From assembly GCA_910574935.1 (NCBI GenBank), contig CAJTCU010000009.1, forward strand, positions 1-64,000: a stretch of 64,000 bases of DNA, written 5' to 3'. Positions 17,123-25,818 of this stretch are shown piece after piece (position 1 is the stretch's first letter; every line of letters starts with the position of its first letter). This stretch comes from Oscillospiraceae bacterium. Its GTDB lineage: Bacteria > Bacillota > Clostridia > Oscillospirales > Acutalibacteraceae. The notes beneath the pieces were generated by a model. It did no database searches. It was given only the letters and a program-made list of their open reading frames with translations, and was not told the origin of the DNA. Position numbers and translations under genes: made by a program.

Positions 17123-17138
17123 TGGATATAGAGAAAAA

Positions 17139-17927
17139 TTATATACCGCCAAAATATTTTTCAACAACAGCCCGCAGATCTTCAAAGATTGCCGGACTAC
17201 CTGCCAGTACCGGCATTCCCTGCTCATAGCTTAATGGCCGACCGCCCAAGGTACCCGACAGCGCCCCGGCCTCTTTCAAAATCACCGAAGCCGCGCAGTA
17301 GTCCCAGGGGGACAGGCGGGCCTCGAAAAATCCATCGGCCCGGCCCGCCGCCACAGTACACAGATCAATGGCCCCAGAGCCCGAACGCCTCACATCCCCA
17401 CACTGAAGAAAGATCTCCCGCAAGGCGGCAAAGGTTGTCTTTGCCAGTTCCCGGTAATAGGGCGCAGTTCCAAACACAATAAGAGCGTTCTCCATGGGGA
17501 CTTCCGCCGCGTGAATAGGTTCGCCGTTACAAAAAGCACCGCCTCCCTGTATAGCAGAGAATAGCTCGTTCCCCCACACATCGTACACCAGCCCCATCAC
17601 GCCTATGCCGTCCTCTACCAGCCCCACAGATACCGCACAGGGCCGGTAGCCCCGCATAAAGTTGGTAGTACCGTCTATGGGGTCCACAATCCAGTTGTAC
17701 CCTGGGAGCAGGACATTCTCCTCCTGCTCCTCGGAAAAGAAATGAGCCTGCGGCAGCAGCGCGCCGAGGCTCTCCAGTAAGAATTTCTGAGAAGCCAGGT
17801 CGCCCTCGGTCACAAAATTAGCATGTCCCTCTTTGGAGTAGACCTTTGGGTGACACAGGCTGCGGATCATAGCCCCGTCTTCCCGGATAATTTGAGCCGC
17901 CTCTATAGCCAGCCTCTGAAGATCCAT
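17139..17927 (-). CDS. Inositol monophosphatase-family phosphatase
   Basis: 262 aa. The metal-binding signature DPIDGTTNF is present, with the upstream Glu in SEEQEE and the late segment SPWDYCAASVILKEAGA, all three metal-ligand regions of the family. It removes phosphate from inositol-1-phosphate or related small sugar or nucleotide phosphates (Mg-dependent, lithium-sensitive in characterised members). The start lies 1 nt beyond the rarA stop, so it is translated from the same mRNA. The natural substrate is uncertain. Confidence 0.92.
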   Translation of the reverse strand: MDLQRLAIEAAQIIREDGAMIRSLCHPKVYSKEGHANFVTEGDLASQKFLLESLGALLPQAHFFSEEQEENVLLPGYNWIVDPIDGTTNFMRGYRPCAVSVGLVEDGIGVMGLVYDVWGNELFSAIQGGGAFCNGEPIHAAEVPMENALIVFGTAPYYRELAKTTFAALREIFLQCGDVRRSGSGAIDLCTVAAGRADGFFEARLSPWDYCAASVILKEAGALSGTLGGRPLSYEQGMPVLAGSPAIFEDLRAVVEKYFGGI

Positions 17928-17928
17928 A

Positions 17929-19272
17929 TTATCTGCCCCCTTTTTCTTCTAATCGTCTGTGCTCTGCCTTCCACTCCAGAATCTGCCGCAGCCGTTCCCC
18001 ATACCGAGCCTCGTTGCCCTGGGTGGTGGGGAGATAGTACCGCTTATCCTTTAGGGAATCCGGCAGGCACCGCATCGTGGTCAGCTTGGCCTCATAGTCG
18101 TGGGCATAGCGGTAGCCCTTGCCATAGTCTAGCTCCTTCATCAGCCTGGTAGGAGCATTGCGGATGACCAGGGGCACCGGCTCGGCCAGCATCCCTTGGG
18201 CATCGCCCGCAGCGGCCATGTAGGCGCTTTCCAAAGCGTTGGACTTGGGCGCAAGAGACATATATACCACCGCATGGGTCAGATTTACCGAGCACTCCGG
18301 CATACCAATAAAGTGGCTGGCCTGGTATGCCGCCACGGCTACCTCTAGAGCGTGGCTGTCCGCCAGGCCCACGTCCTCACTGGCAAAACGAATCAGCCGC
18401 CGGGCTACGTACAGAGGGTCCTCCCCTGCCTCCAGCATCCGGGCCAGCCAGTACACCGCCGCGTCGGGATCGCTGTTGCGCATAGATTTGTGCAAAGCGG
18501 AAATCAGGTTATAGTGTTCCTCTCCTTTTTTATCATATAATAAGGATTTTTTATTAATACACTGTTCAATAATCTCATTTGTCACCGTCACCCGGCCCTC
18601 CTGCCGGGGGGCGTTTAGTACAATCATCTCCAGGGTGCCCAAGGCTGTGCGGGCATCTCCGTTGGCAAAGTTGGCTACAATCTCCAGCATTTCTTCCGGC
18701 ATATCGATCTCTTGCCCGCCAAATCCCCGGGGGTCGGTGAGGGAGCGGCCCAAAAGGCTAGTGAGGTCTTTGGCCGAAAGGGCCTGCAAAACAAACACCT
18801 TGCACCGGGAGAGCAGCGCGGAGTTCACTTCAAACGAAGGATTTTCTGTGGTGGCGCCTATTAGGATAATACTCCCCCGCTCTACAAAGGGCAAAAACGC
18901 GTCCTGCTGGGCCTTATTAAAACGATGGATCTCGTCCACAAACAAAATAGTGCGCTCTCCCAAAAGCCGGATACGCTCGGCCTCGTTCATAACCTCTTTG
19001 ATCTCCTTGATGCCACTGGTCACCGCGCTAAAATTAATAAAAATGGACTGGGTCCGGCCCGCGATAATTTGGGCCAGGGTGGTTTTTCCAACCCCTGGCG
19101 GGCCCCAGAAGATCATAGAGGGCACCCGGTCGTTATCAATTAACTGCCGCAGCACCTTGCCACTGCCCAATAGATGCGTCTGCCCCACAAATTCCTCCAG
19201 GGACTGAGGACGCATCCTAGTGGCCAGCGGCGTGTCTGCCGGGTCTGTCTCAAAAAATGTCCGCTGCCTCAT
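17929..19272 (-). CDS. rarA: Replication-associated recombination protein A (AAA+ ATPase)
   Basis: 447 aa, typical length. Walker A is GPPGVGKT (57-64) and the Walker B region reads TILFVDEIHRFNKAQQDAFLP. The C-terminal tetramerisation part contains MEAGEDPLYVARRLIRFASEDVG, diagnostic of RarA/MgsA/WRNIP1. It acts at stalled replication forks. Its start overlaps the stop of the AraC gene (ATGA), an odd pairing of a regulator with a housekeeping repair gene. Confidence 0.96.
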   Translation of the reverse strand: MRQRTFFETDPADTPLATRMRPQSLEEFVGQTHLLGSGKVLRQLIDNDRVPSMIFWGPPGVGKTTLAQIIAGRTQSIFINFSAVTSGIKEIKEVMNEAERIRLLGERTILFVDEIHRFNKAQQDAFLPFVERGSIILIGATTENPSFEVNSALLSRCKVFVLQALSAKDLTSLLGRSLTDPRGFGGQEIDMPEEMLEIVANFANGDARTALGTLEMIVLNAPRQEGRVTVTNEIIEQCINKKSLLYDKKGEEHYNLISALHKSMRNSDPDAAVYWLARMLEAGEDPLYVARRLIRFASEDVGLADSHALEVAVAAYQASHFIGMPECSVNLTHAVVYMSLAPKSNALESAYMAAAGDAQGMLAEPVPLVIRNAPTRLMKELDYGKGYRYAHDYEAKLTTMRCLPDSLKDKRYYLPTTQGNEARYGERLRQILEWKAEHRRLEEKGGR

Positions 19273-20189
19273 GTCTCTCCCCTTTCCTGCCTATGCTGTT
19301 CTTTTTCTGTCAAGGCCTCCTTGCGGTAGTGGCTGGGCAAGCGCCCGGTTCTCTCTCGGAAAACTTTAGAAAAATAAGATGCATCTGAAAAGCCTGCCTG
19401 ACGGGCAGCGTCAGAAACCGAAAGCCCCCTTTTCAAAAAAGAAATGCTCCGGCCAGTGCGATAGTCTAACAAATAATTAAATAAAGACATCCCCATTTGC
19501 CGCTTAAAAAACCGACAGCACTCACTTCTGCACAGTCCCGCCTGACGGGCCACTTCTTCCAAGGTAAGCTTTTCCCCATAGTGTTCGTGAATATAGGACA
19601 AAATTATCCGCAGCCGCCGAAGCCGTTCCGGGTCCTCCTGGGGAGCACTGCGCACCTGCTCGGCACATCGATCATAGAGGAGCGCCCAAATCTCAGTCAA
19701 CAGACGCTGGACATGTAGCTCATAAAGCGCGGGCCGCTGGGTGGTCAGCCGGTATACTTCCTCCAAAAGAGGCAGTGCCCGTCCTTGCCAGAGCTCCGCT
19801 CCATCCAGCGGCAATGCGGATAAAGACTTGCTTTCTACCACAGGGTAGATATACTTTGCCCCGGCCGCACTGCCTTCAAAGCCAGCCAACAGCCGGGGAT
19901 GGAAGGTTAGAGAAATATAGTCGCAGTCGCCCTTTACCATCCGGCCTGCGTGCAGTGCGCCGGAATTACAAAACAGACCCTGTCCAGAGGTCAAAATGAA
20001 TTTGCTTTCGTTTACTTGATACTCAATCTGCCCTTCTTTTACCAAGGTAAACTCCACTTCATCATGCCAGTGCCAGGGAAAAGACCCGGTAGGATAAGAA
20101 GAAAGCAGTTTTCTGTCCGCATAAACCGGAAACGCATATGTTCCGTGTAATTTTAGCTCCCGATTTTGTCCATCTAGGCTTAGCTCCAT
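19269..20189 (-). CDS. AraC-family transcriptional regulator
   Basis: 306 aa from the ATG at 20189; a purine run (AGAGGG) lies 6 nt before it but touches the alternative ATG at 20195. The N-terminal half is cupin-like (FPWHWHDEVEFTLVKEG, a histidine-rich ligand-pocket motif). The C-terminal hundred residues carry two helix-turn-helix units, LTLEEVARQAGLCRSECCRFFKR and LSVSDAARQAGFSDASYFSKVF. Such regulators usually sense sugars or cell-wall sugars. It is the first gene of an operon with rarA and the inositol phosphatase and is divergent from the Fic-like gene. Confidence 0.9.
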   Translation of the reverse strand: MELSLDGQNRELKLHGTYAFPVYADRKLLSSYPTGSFPWHWHDEVEFTLVKEGQIEYQVNESKFILTSGQGLFCNSGALHAGRMVKGDCDYISLTFHPRLLAGFEGSAAGAKYIYPVVESKSLSALPLDGAELWQGRALPLLEEVYRLTTQRPALYELHVQRLLTEIWALLYDRCAEQVRSAPQEDPERLRRLRIILSYIHEHYGEKLTLEEVARQAGLCRSECCRFFKRQMGMSLFNYLLDYRTGRSISFLKRGLSVSDAARQAGFSDASYFSKVFRERTGRLPSHYRKEALTEKEQHRQERGET

Positions 20190-20319
20190 AAACATCCCTC
20201 TTTTTTGTATTATACTGGAAACTGGACAGAAAAGCAAGTATTAGCCTGTGAATAAAGCGCTTTAGCACTCTTGTGTGCAGATAACTCATGCTTATAAACA
20301 GCACTTTTTTAGTTTCCCA

Positions 20320-20375
20320 TTGCTTCTCTCACAATAATTTGCTATAATATATGCAAATACACTTTTGCATATATT
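20320..20375 (+). promoter_or_regulatory. Promoter and palindromic operator of the Fic-like gene
   Basis: TTGCTT (20320-20325) and TATAAT (20343-20348) are 17 nt apart. A perfect inverted repeat, AATATATGCAAA and TTTGCATATATT with a 6-nt spacer, covers 20346-20375, overlapping the end of the -10 box and the expected start point. A repressor bound here would block transcription. The protein encoded downstream has a winged-helix-like end and could be the repressor itself. Confidence 0.8.
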
Positions 20376-20392
20376 CAACACGGGGGCAGCTT

Positions 20393-21283
20393 ATGAAAAA
20401 TTTTGACTATTCTTTTCTTCACCATCTGTCTCTTCCCCAAGGTCTTGCCAGTTTGGTTGCCAATATTGATCTAATCAGTGAAAATCTTTCTAAGCCAGCT
20501 TACCTTCTGCGCTATAAACGAATTCAGCGGGAGACGGTAGATCGTTCCGTTCAGGCAATCCAGCAGTTGGCCGGGAGCTCCTGTCTCGGCTACCGGACTG
20601 CTCTTGAAGAGATCTCCATAGCGATCCAGCCCTTTACCTGGACGCCAGAACTGTATTTTCGTATACTTGCCTCTGTTTTCCCTGAAGAACGCGCTGTTAC
20701 GATGGCAGAATTCCCTATATCTACAGCTCTTTCTGCCTATAAAAAAGAGAGAGAGGCCTCTGCCTCTCCCCTTCTGCTTATTTCTTGCCTTACCTTAGAT
20801 GTTATCTGCACATTCCCCCATGCTTCCTGGACCTCTGGACTTCTCTTGGCTCGCACGTTACTGGAGGCTGAGGGTTATTCTATATGCAAATATATTTCAA
20901 TCGAATCAAATATATGCAAATATTTCTATTTTTATCACCAGGCCTATGTTTCTGCCGCTGACTATTGGGAAGAAAACGGCAACGAATATCTGCCTTTTAT
21001 TGAGATGTTTCTCTCCCTGCTTTATCTGAGCCTTCAAGAGCTAAAAGCGCCTGCTGCTGGCCGCCAGCTAACCAAGCGGGCACGAATTGAGAAGTTTGTC
21101 CAGACAAGCCTAGATCCCATTTCAAAGGCTGAAATCTGCGCCGCGTTGCCGGACATCAGCCCCACTACGGTAGAGGCCGCCTTAGGCGCTATGGTAAAGA
21201 ATGGCTCCATCTTACGGCTAGGAGCTACCCGTGGAGCAAAATATGTTAAGGCGTCTCAAACTTCAGAGTTCCAAGCTCTCTAG
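20393..21283 (+). CDS. Degenerate Fic-like protein with C-terminal winged helix
   Basis: 296 aa from the ATG at 20393 (GGGGG upstream). The start FDYSFLHHLSLPQGL and the segment GYRTALEEI resemble Fic proteins with an N-terminal helical domain. GYSICKYISIES (161-172) and PFIEMFLSLLYLSLQEL match the helices that follow a Fic active site. The catalytic HPFxxGNGR loop itself is gone: the corresponding place (about 139-154) reads CTFPHASWTSGLLLAR. AMP transfer is therefore not expected. Residues 228-286 (RIEKFVQTSLDPISKAEICAALPDISPTTVEAALGAM, broken here as one stretch of helices) look like a winged-helix DNA-binding domain. It probably acts as a transcription regulator. Its own promoter holds a perfect palindrome. 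Family placement is by eye. Confidence 0.6.
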   Translation: MKNFDYSFLHHLSLPQGLASLVANIDLISENLSKPAYLLRYKRIQRETVDRSVQAIQQLAGSSCLGYRTALEEISIAIQPFTWTPELYFRILASVFPEERAVTMAEFPISTALSAYKKEREASASPLLLISCLTLDVICTFPHASWTSGLLLARTLLEAEGYSICKYISIESNICKYFYFYHQAYVSAADYWEENGNEYLPFIEMFLSLLYLSLQELKAPAAGRQLTKRARIEKFVQTSLDPISKAEICAALPDISPTTVEAALGAMVKNGSILRLGATRGAKYVKASQTSEFQAL

Positions 21284-21683
21284 CGGCCTGCGCGTTATAC
21301 CTACACAGCAACTCATAGGAACAGAGTCCTTCTTTGGCCCAGCGGCAGCGGTGGCATACCTTCTGGAAATCCGTCCTATTCAACTGGCCCATTAGGCTGA
21401 CCATCTTTGGCCAAGTGATTTCCTGTCCTACCTCTAGATTAAGTACCTCCAACGCGGCCTTATCCCGGCATAAAACGTCCTCTGTTCCTAAAGCGCAGCC
21501 TCCGCCCGCTTCCCTATTGGGACAGGCCTCACAAATACAGTCCTGCTTTATGCACAGTGTCAATTTTTCCCCGTTCTTTAATCCCCTAATCACCGCGTCC
21601 ATATTTTCAGTAAAGGCCTGGCTATATCCGTGGCCAGTATACAAGGATATGCAAAACAGGTGGTGCCCCCGCAAATTTTTCAC
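21246..21683 (-). CDS. DUF1284 protein
   Basis: 145 aa from a GTG at 21683 whose last two bases begin the bioY stop (GTGA overlap); GGGGGAG lies 4 nt upstream. The start KNLRGHHLFCISLYTGHGYS and the following FTENMDAV match DUF1284. Eight or more cysteines (CIKQDCICEACP, CALG, CHRC) suggest metal or Fe-S binding. Function is unknown. The 3' end overlaps the convergent Fic-like gene by 38 nt. Co-expression with birA and bioY might hint at a link to biotin, or only to operon structure. Confidence 0.8.
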   Translation of the reverse strand: MKNLRGHHLFCISLYTGHGYSQAFTENMDAVIRGLKNGEKLTLCIKQDCICEACPNREAGGGCALGTEDVLCRDKAALEVLNLEVGQEITWPKMVSLMGQLNRTDFQKVCHRCRWAKEGLCSYELLCRYNAQAARELGTLKFETP

Positions 21684-22234
21684 GCTTCTCCCCCAAATCC
21701 AGCCTTTTTTAGAGAAACAATAATTGCCAGGGCCATCAAATAGGCCATTATCACCGAAATAGCATCCTTGACCAAAAATGGCACGGAGACCGCCAAAAGA
21801 GCCTGCCAAAACGGCGTAGCGCTCAGCATTGCATACTGTGCCGCGCCAAACAGATGGCACACCGCCAGGCCTAGCAACCCAAGGGGTACCACATAGAGCT
21901 TTTTACCCAGCCAGATTCCCAGTCCGCACAGAAACGCCATTGGCAAAAATCCCCAAAGAAAGCCACCGGTCACCCCCAGAAAACTTCCAAAGCCACTGGA
22001 AAACCCTGCGAATACCGGAATGCCTACCGCGCCCATTGCCAAATAAACCCCCACAGCCGCTGTACCCAGGGCTGGTCCCAGCATAAAGCCGCAAAGCGCC
22101 ACACCAAAGGTTTGCAGCGTAATGGGCACACCGATTGGCAACGGAATCGAGATGAGAGAAAGCACCGCAAGAAGGGCTGCCATAACACCTGTTATCACAG
22201 ACTTTTGCATAGAATTTTTCAGTTCCAATTTCAT
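21680..22234 (-). CDS. bioY: Biotin transporter BioY (ECF S component)
   Basis: 184 aa from the ATG at 22234. Six hydrophobic segments are visible, with the family motif PITLQTFGVALCGFMLGP near the second and VGIPVFAGFSSGFGSFLGVTGG in the middle (signature GG near the substrate site). It binds biotin and works with an energy-coupling module coded elsewhere. The gene starts 4 nt after birA and should be repressed with it when biotin is plentiful. Confidence 0.95.
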   Translation of the reverse strand: MKLELKNSMQKSVITGVMAALLAVLSLISIPLPIGVPITLQTFGVALCGFMLGPALGTAAVGVYLAMGAVGIPVFAGFSSGFGSFLGVTGGFLWGFLPMAFLCGLGIWLGKKLYVVPLGLLGLAVCHLFGAAQYAMLSATPFWQALLAVSVPFLVKDAISVIMAYLMALAIIVSLKKAGFGGEA

Positions 22235-22238
22235 AAAC

Positions 22239-23261
22239 TCATTCCACCTTTTCTTTATTTTGCATATGATGTAGATTTGGCAAAAAACTGCTTTTGACCA
22301 CAGATACTTCTCCAGCCCCGAACGCCCTATTGCTGCCATCCGGCAAACGAAGAATCAGTCTGGCCTGGTGGTCCACGCCCTGTACAGTGCCCTCCCACTG
22401 GCAGCTTCCTTGCTGTAGAATAATTTCCATGCCAGTCAGCAGAGAGCGTTTTTGATATTCCGCCATAAAAAGACGTTCTGGTAAGGCCTTATAGTAGGTA
22501 AAGAAGCGGTTGATAATCTCCGCTGCCAGCCGGGTCCGTGCGCCCGCCGGCAGCATTTCTTGAAATATTGCACCTGCTACCTCTTGAATTTCCTCCGGAA
22601 ATCCCCCGGCTGGTTCTTGAAGATTAACTCCAATTCCCAGCACGGCATAGTTTAGCTTTCCGTTTTCAAAGTCGATAGAGGCCTCTGTAAGGATACCGCA
22701 AACCTTTTTACCGCGAAAATAGACGTCGTTCACCCATTTAATTTGCGAACGCTTCCCAGTTACCGCGTCGATTGATTCTGCCACAGCTACTGCGGCGGCT
22801 GTGGTAATACACAGGGACTCCTCTGGTGAAAATGCTGGCCGCAGCAGCACACTCATATAAAGCCCATTGCCTCGCGGCGAATAAAACGACCGTCCCAGTC
22901 GCCCTTTTCCCTGCGACTGGCGTTCAGCAATCATCACCATTCCCTCGCGTCCGCCTTTTTCCGCCAAGGCCTTTAGCACCGTATTGGTTGAGGTCACCTC
23001 CTCCCGCACGTCAATGGCAATGGTCTCTGGCAAGGGCAGCAGCTGCCGGCGTATATTCTCTGGGCTGAGCACATTACTTTCTGAAATAAATCGGTATCCC
23101 TTATTAGTGGCGGCTTCGATCTCATACTCAGCCTGCCGGAGTTTTTGCACCGCTTTCCATACAGAATTACGGCTAATTCCTAATTTTCCAGCTAGCTCTT
23201 CCCCAGAAACCGGGCCCTGGGCTTCTCGCAAATACTGTAATACTCTATCTGCTACACTCAT
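22239..23261 (-). CDS. birA: Biotin-protein ligase / biotin repressor
   Basis: 340 aa. The N-terminal winged helix (SGEELAGKLGISRNSVWKAVQKLR, residues about 19-42) marks the bifunctional, DNA-binding class. The catalytic biotinyl-AMP loop is GKGRLGR (118-124), followed by SPRGNGLYMSVLLRP. It attaches biotin to carboxylases and, when loaded with biotinyl-AMP, represses biotin genes. A BirA-type operator overlaps its own promoter at 23499-23531, so feedback on birA-bioY is likely. Confidence 0.96.
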   Translation of the reverse strand: MSVADRVLQYLREAQGPVSGEELAGKLGISRNSVWKAVQKLRQAEYEIEAATNKGYRFISESNVLSPENIRRQLLPLPETIAIDVREEVTSTNTVLKALAEKGGREGMVMIAERQSQGKGRLGRSFYSPRGNGLYMSVLLRPAFSPEESLCITTAAAVAVAESIDAVTGKRSQIKWVNDVYFRGKKVCGILTEASIDFENGKLNYAVLGIGVNLQEPAGGFPEEIQEVAGAIFQEMLPAGARTRLAAEIINRFFTYYKALPERLFMAEYQKRSLLTGMEIILQQGSCQWEGTVQGVDHQARLILRLPDGSNRAFGAGEVSVVKSSFLPNLHHMQNKEKVE

Positions 23262-23475
23262 CTTTGCACTTCCTCTCTTAGAAAAACTATTGAACGCTCA
23301 ACACATTTCCCTAATACCGAATCACCTGTTGAGGTTTAGCAAACCAAAAATTGATTTTTAATCAGGTCTGTGTTTCGCCAAGTGAACCTTTTGCAAATAG
23401 TCTTTTGATCCCTCTGGAGATGCTTTGATATACTGGTAAAACGTATGGGTATGTACGCCATTTTGCCCTATTTGC

Positions 23476-23531
23476 ATAATAGCATGTGGCGCCGCTAATT
23501 GTCAACTATATTTTCTGATGCAAGGTGACAA
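23476..23531 (-). promoter_or_regulatory. birA-bioY promoter with BirA-type operator
   Basis: On the minus strand the promoter is TTGACA (23505-23500), 18 nt, TATTAT (23481-23476). An inverted repeat TTGTCACCT, 15 nt, AGTTGACAA covers 23531-23499 and includes the -35 box. Its arms match the known BirA consensus TTGTAAACC-N14/16-GGTTTACAA at 6 and 7 of 9 positions with the right spacing. The leader between here and the birA start is about 200 nt and shows no recognised structure. Confidence 0.65.
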
Positions 23532-23540
23532 TCTTGTGTC

Positions 23541-23574
23541 AAAAAGCCTCTGGGAACTTGTGTCCCAGAGGCTT
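23541..23574 (-). terminator. Terminator of the gltX-glnS operon
   Basis: Arms AGCCTCTGGGA and TCCCAGAGGCT followed on the minus strand by TTTTTG, directly after the glnS stop. Confidence 0.92.
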
Positions 23575-23581
23575 TCACTCT

Positions 23582-25273
23582 TTATTTTCCCGGCTTAAAG
23601 CTGTCTTTCAGCTTGACAGAACGGTTGAACACCAAATGTTCCGGGGTACTGTCTTTGTTGTCCACACAGAAATAGCCCTGTCTCATAAACTGATAGCTCT
23701 CCCCCGACTTGGCTGTTTTCAAGGCCGCTTCCAGCTTACAGCCTGTAAGGATCTGTAGGGAATCGGAGCTCAAATAATCTAAGAAGTTCCCCTCGTCGGG
23801 GTTTTCCACTGTAAACAAATTGTCATACACCCGCACCTCGGCGTCCAGGGCCGTCTTTGCGTCCACCCAGTGCAGGGTAGCTCCCTTTATCTTGCGGCCA
23901 TCAGCAGGGTCGCCGCCCCGGCTATTGGGGTCGTATTCTCCATAAACACAGGTGATGCGCCCTGTCTCGTCAGCTTCGTAGCCGGTACACTTTACAATAT
24001 ATGCTCCCTTCAACCGGCACTCCGGTCCCTCGGGGTACAGGCGCTTATACTTGGGCACCGGCTGGGGTAAGAAGTCCTCAGCCTCTATCCATAGTTCCCG
24101 AGAAAAGCTGACTTCCCGTTCCCCATCCTCAGGACGGTTGGGATTGTTCTCTACCATGAAAGTCTCGGTCCTATCCTCCTGGTAATTGGTAATCACCAGC
24201 TTTACTGGGTTCAGCACCGCCATGACCCGCTGAGCTGTCTCGTTCAGGTCCTCCCGCAGGCAATACTCCAAAAAGGCATACTCCACTGTGGAAGCGGCCT
24301 TAGATACGCCGTTCCTCATCGAGAAGTTTCGAATGGCCGCAGGTGTATAGCCCCGCCGGCGTAAACCGCAGAGGGTGGGCATACGGGGATCATCCCAGCC
24401 ATCTACATATCCGTCCTCCACCAGAGTACGCAGCTTTCGTTTGCTCATCACCGTGTTGGTAACGCCCAACCGGGCAAACTCAATCTGCCGGGGCTTAGAG
24501 GGTAAAGTTACGTTCTGAATCACCCAGTCGTAAAAGGGCCGGTGGTCCTCAAACTCCAGGCTGCACAGGGAGTGGGTAATGTGCTCCATAGCGTCCTCAA
24601 AGGGATGAGCATAGTCATACATGGGGTAAATGCACCACTGGTCCCCGGTTCTGTGATGACGGGTGTGGTTGATCCGGTAGATTACCGGGTCCCGCATGTT
24701 AAAGTTGCCGGAAGCCAGGTCGATCTTTGCCCGTAAAGTCATGCAACCATCCTCAAACTCCCCAGCCCTCATCCGGCGAAACAGACTAAGGCTTTCTTCC
24801 CGAGGCCGGTCCCGATACGGGCTTTTAGCGGGAGTGGTTAGATCACCGCGCATCTCCCGCATCTGCTCCTGAGTCAACTCGCACACATAGGCCAAGCCCT
24901 TTTCAATGAGCTCCTCGGCCCCTTTGTACATCTCCTCAAAGAAGTCGGAGCCGTAGTAAAACCGGTCCTCCCAGTCATAGCCCAGCCAATGGATATCCTC
25001 CTTAATAGCGTTAACATACTCCACATCCTCTTTGGTGGGGTTTGTGTCGTCCATACGCAGGTTGCAGATGCCGCCAAAGCGCTCCGCTGTGCCAAAGTCT
25101 ACATAAATGGCCTTAGCGTGGCCAATATGCAGGTAGCCGTTCGGTTCAGGGGGAAAACGGGTATGCACCTGCATCCCAGCGGTGCGCCCCCCTGGGGCCA
25201 TGTCCTCCTTAATAAAATCGTCAATAAAATTGGTGCTAACTACCTCCGCGCTGTCTCTCTTATTCTCGCTCAT
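23582..25273 (-). CDS. glnS: Glutaminyl-tRNA synthetase
   Basis: 563 aa from the ATG at 25273 (GAGGGA upstream). The class I HIGH motif is PPEPNGYLHIGHAKAI, and the KMSKS-like motif is VMSKRKL. The C-terminal anticodon-binding beta barrels (VKLVITNYQ onwards) are of the GlnRS type. It charges tRNA-Gln directly, which is notable because many Firmicutes use the GatCAB amidation route only. It is the third gene behind gltX and a GNAT gene. Confidence 0.97.
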   Translation of the reverse strand: MSENKRDSAEVVSTNFIDDFIKEDMAPGGRTAGMQVHTRFPPEPNGYLHIGHAKAIYVDFGTAERFGGICNLRMDDTNPTKEDVEYVNAIKEDIHWLGYDWEDRFYYGSDFFEEMYKGAEELIEKGLAYVCELTQEQMREMRGDLTTPAKSPYRDRPREESLSLFRRMRAGEFEDGCMTLRAKIDLASGNFNMRDPVIYRINHTRHHRTGDQWCIYPMYDYAHPFEDAMEHITHSLCSLEFEDHRPFYDWVIQNVTLPSKPRQIEFARLGVTNTVMSKRKLRTLVEDGYVDGWDDPRMPTLCGLRRRGYTPAAIRNFSMRNGVSKAASTVEYAFLEYCLREDLNETAQRVMAVLNPVKLVITNYQEDRTETFMVENNPNRPEDGEREVSFSRELWIEAEDFLPQPVPKYKRLYPEGPECRLKGAYIVKCTGYEADETGRITCVYGEYDPNSRGGDPADGRKIKGATLHWVDAKTALDAEVRVYDNLFTVENPDEGNFLDYLSSDSLQILTGCKLEAALKTAKSGESYQFMRQGYFCVDNKDSTPEHLVFNRSVKLKDSFKPGK

Positions 25274-25293
25274 ATTTTCAGTTCCCTCTTTCT

Positions 25294-25815
25294 CTAGGAT
25301 ATAAAAGCATCCGATCCACTTATAGAATAGTATACACAATGATGGGTCTTACCACGGTACGCAATATCCTCTTCCCGCCGGGTGCGGGAAAGACCGGCCT
25401 TTTCCATGACCCGAAAGCTGGCTGCATTTTCCTCAAAAGCTCCGGCGCAGACCTCTTGAATTCCTTGACCGAGCAAGGCCTCCACCGCCGCCCGGAACGC
25501 CTCGGTGGCATAGCCTTGTCCAAAGCAGCGGGGATGCAGAGCATACCCCAGCTCTACCCGGCCTCCCTCTATCTCCACGTCATTGATAAAGCCAATCAGG
25601 TCCCCGCCCCGGTAAATGCCCGCCGTATAGTGCTCTGGGCTTTGGGAAAGGTCCCGCAGCCGCCGGAACAGCTGGTCCGCCAGCTCTTCGCTGTCGATAT
25701 CCGGCACCATGTAGGTCTTTTTGACCACATCGTCTTTCAATATCTCCACCACAGCGTCCCGGTCTCCGTCCGCCATAGGCTTCAGCTCCAGCCGTTGAGT
25801 TTTTGTTATAATCAT
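25294..25815 (-). CDS. GNAT N-acetyltransferase (RimJ/RimL type)
   Basis: 173 aa. TQRLELKPMADGD at the start and the acetyl-CoA loop LHPRCFGQGYATEAFRAAVE identify the family; ENAASFRVMEKAGLSR is the usual last helix. It acetylates an unidentified amine or peptide N terminus. It lies 3 nt after gltX and 20 nt before glnS in the same operon. Confidence 0.9.
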   Translation of the reverse strand: MIITKTQRLELKPMADGDRDAVVEILKDDVVKKTYMVPDIDSEELADQLFRRLRDLSQSPEHYTAGIYRGGDLIGFINDVEIEGGRVELGYALHPRCFGQGYATEAFRAAVEALLGQGIQEVCAGAFEENAASFRVMEKAGLSRTRREEDIAYRGKTHHCVYYSISGSDAFIS

Positions 25816-25818
25816 GGC

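Noticed and set aside
23262-23470. Riboswitch or T-box in the 200-nt birA leader
   Set aside because: Small stems such as GATTAAAAATC are present but no specifier loop, T-box motif or known aptamer could be found.
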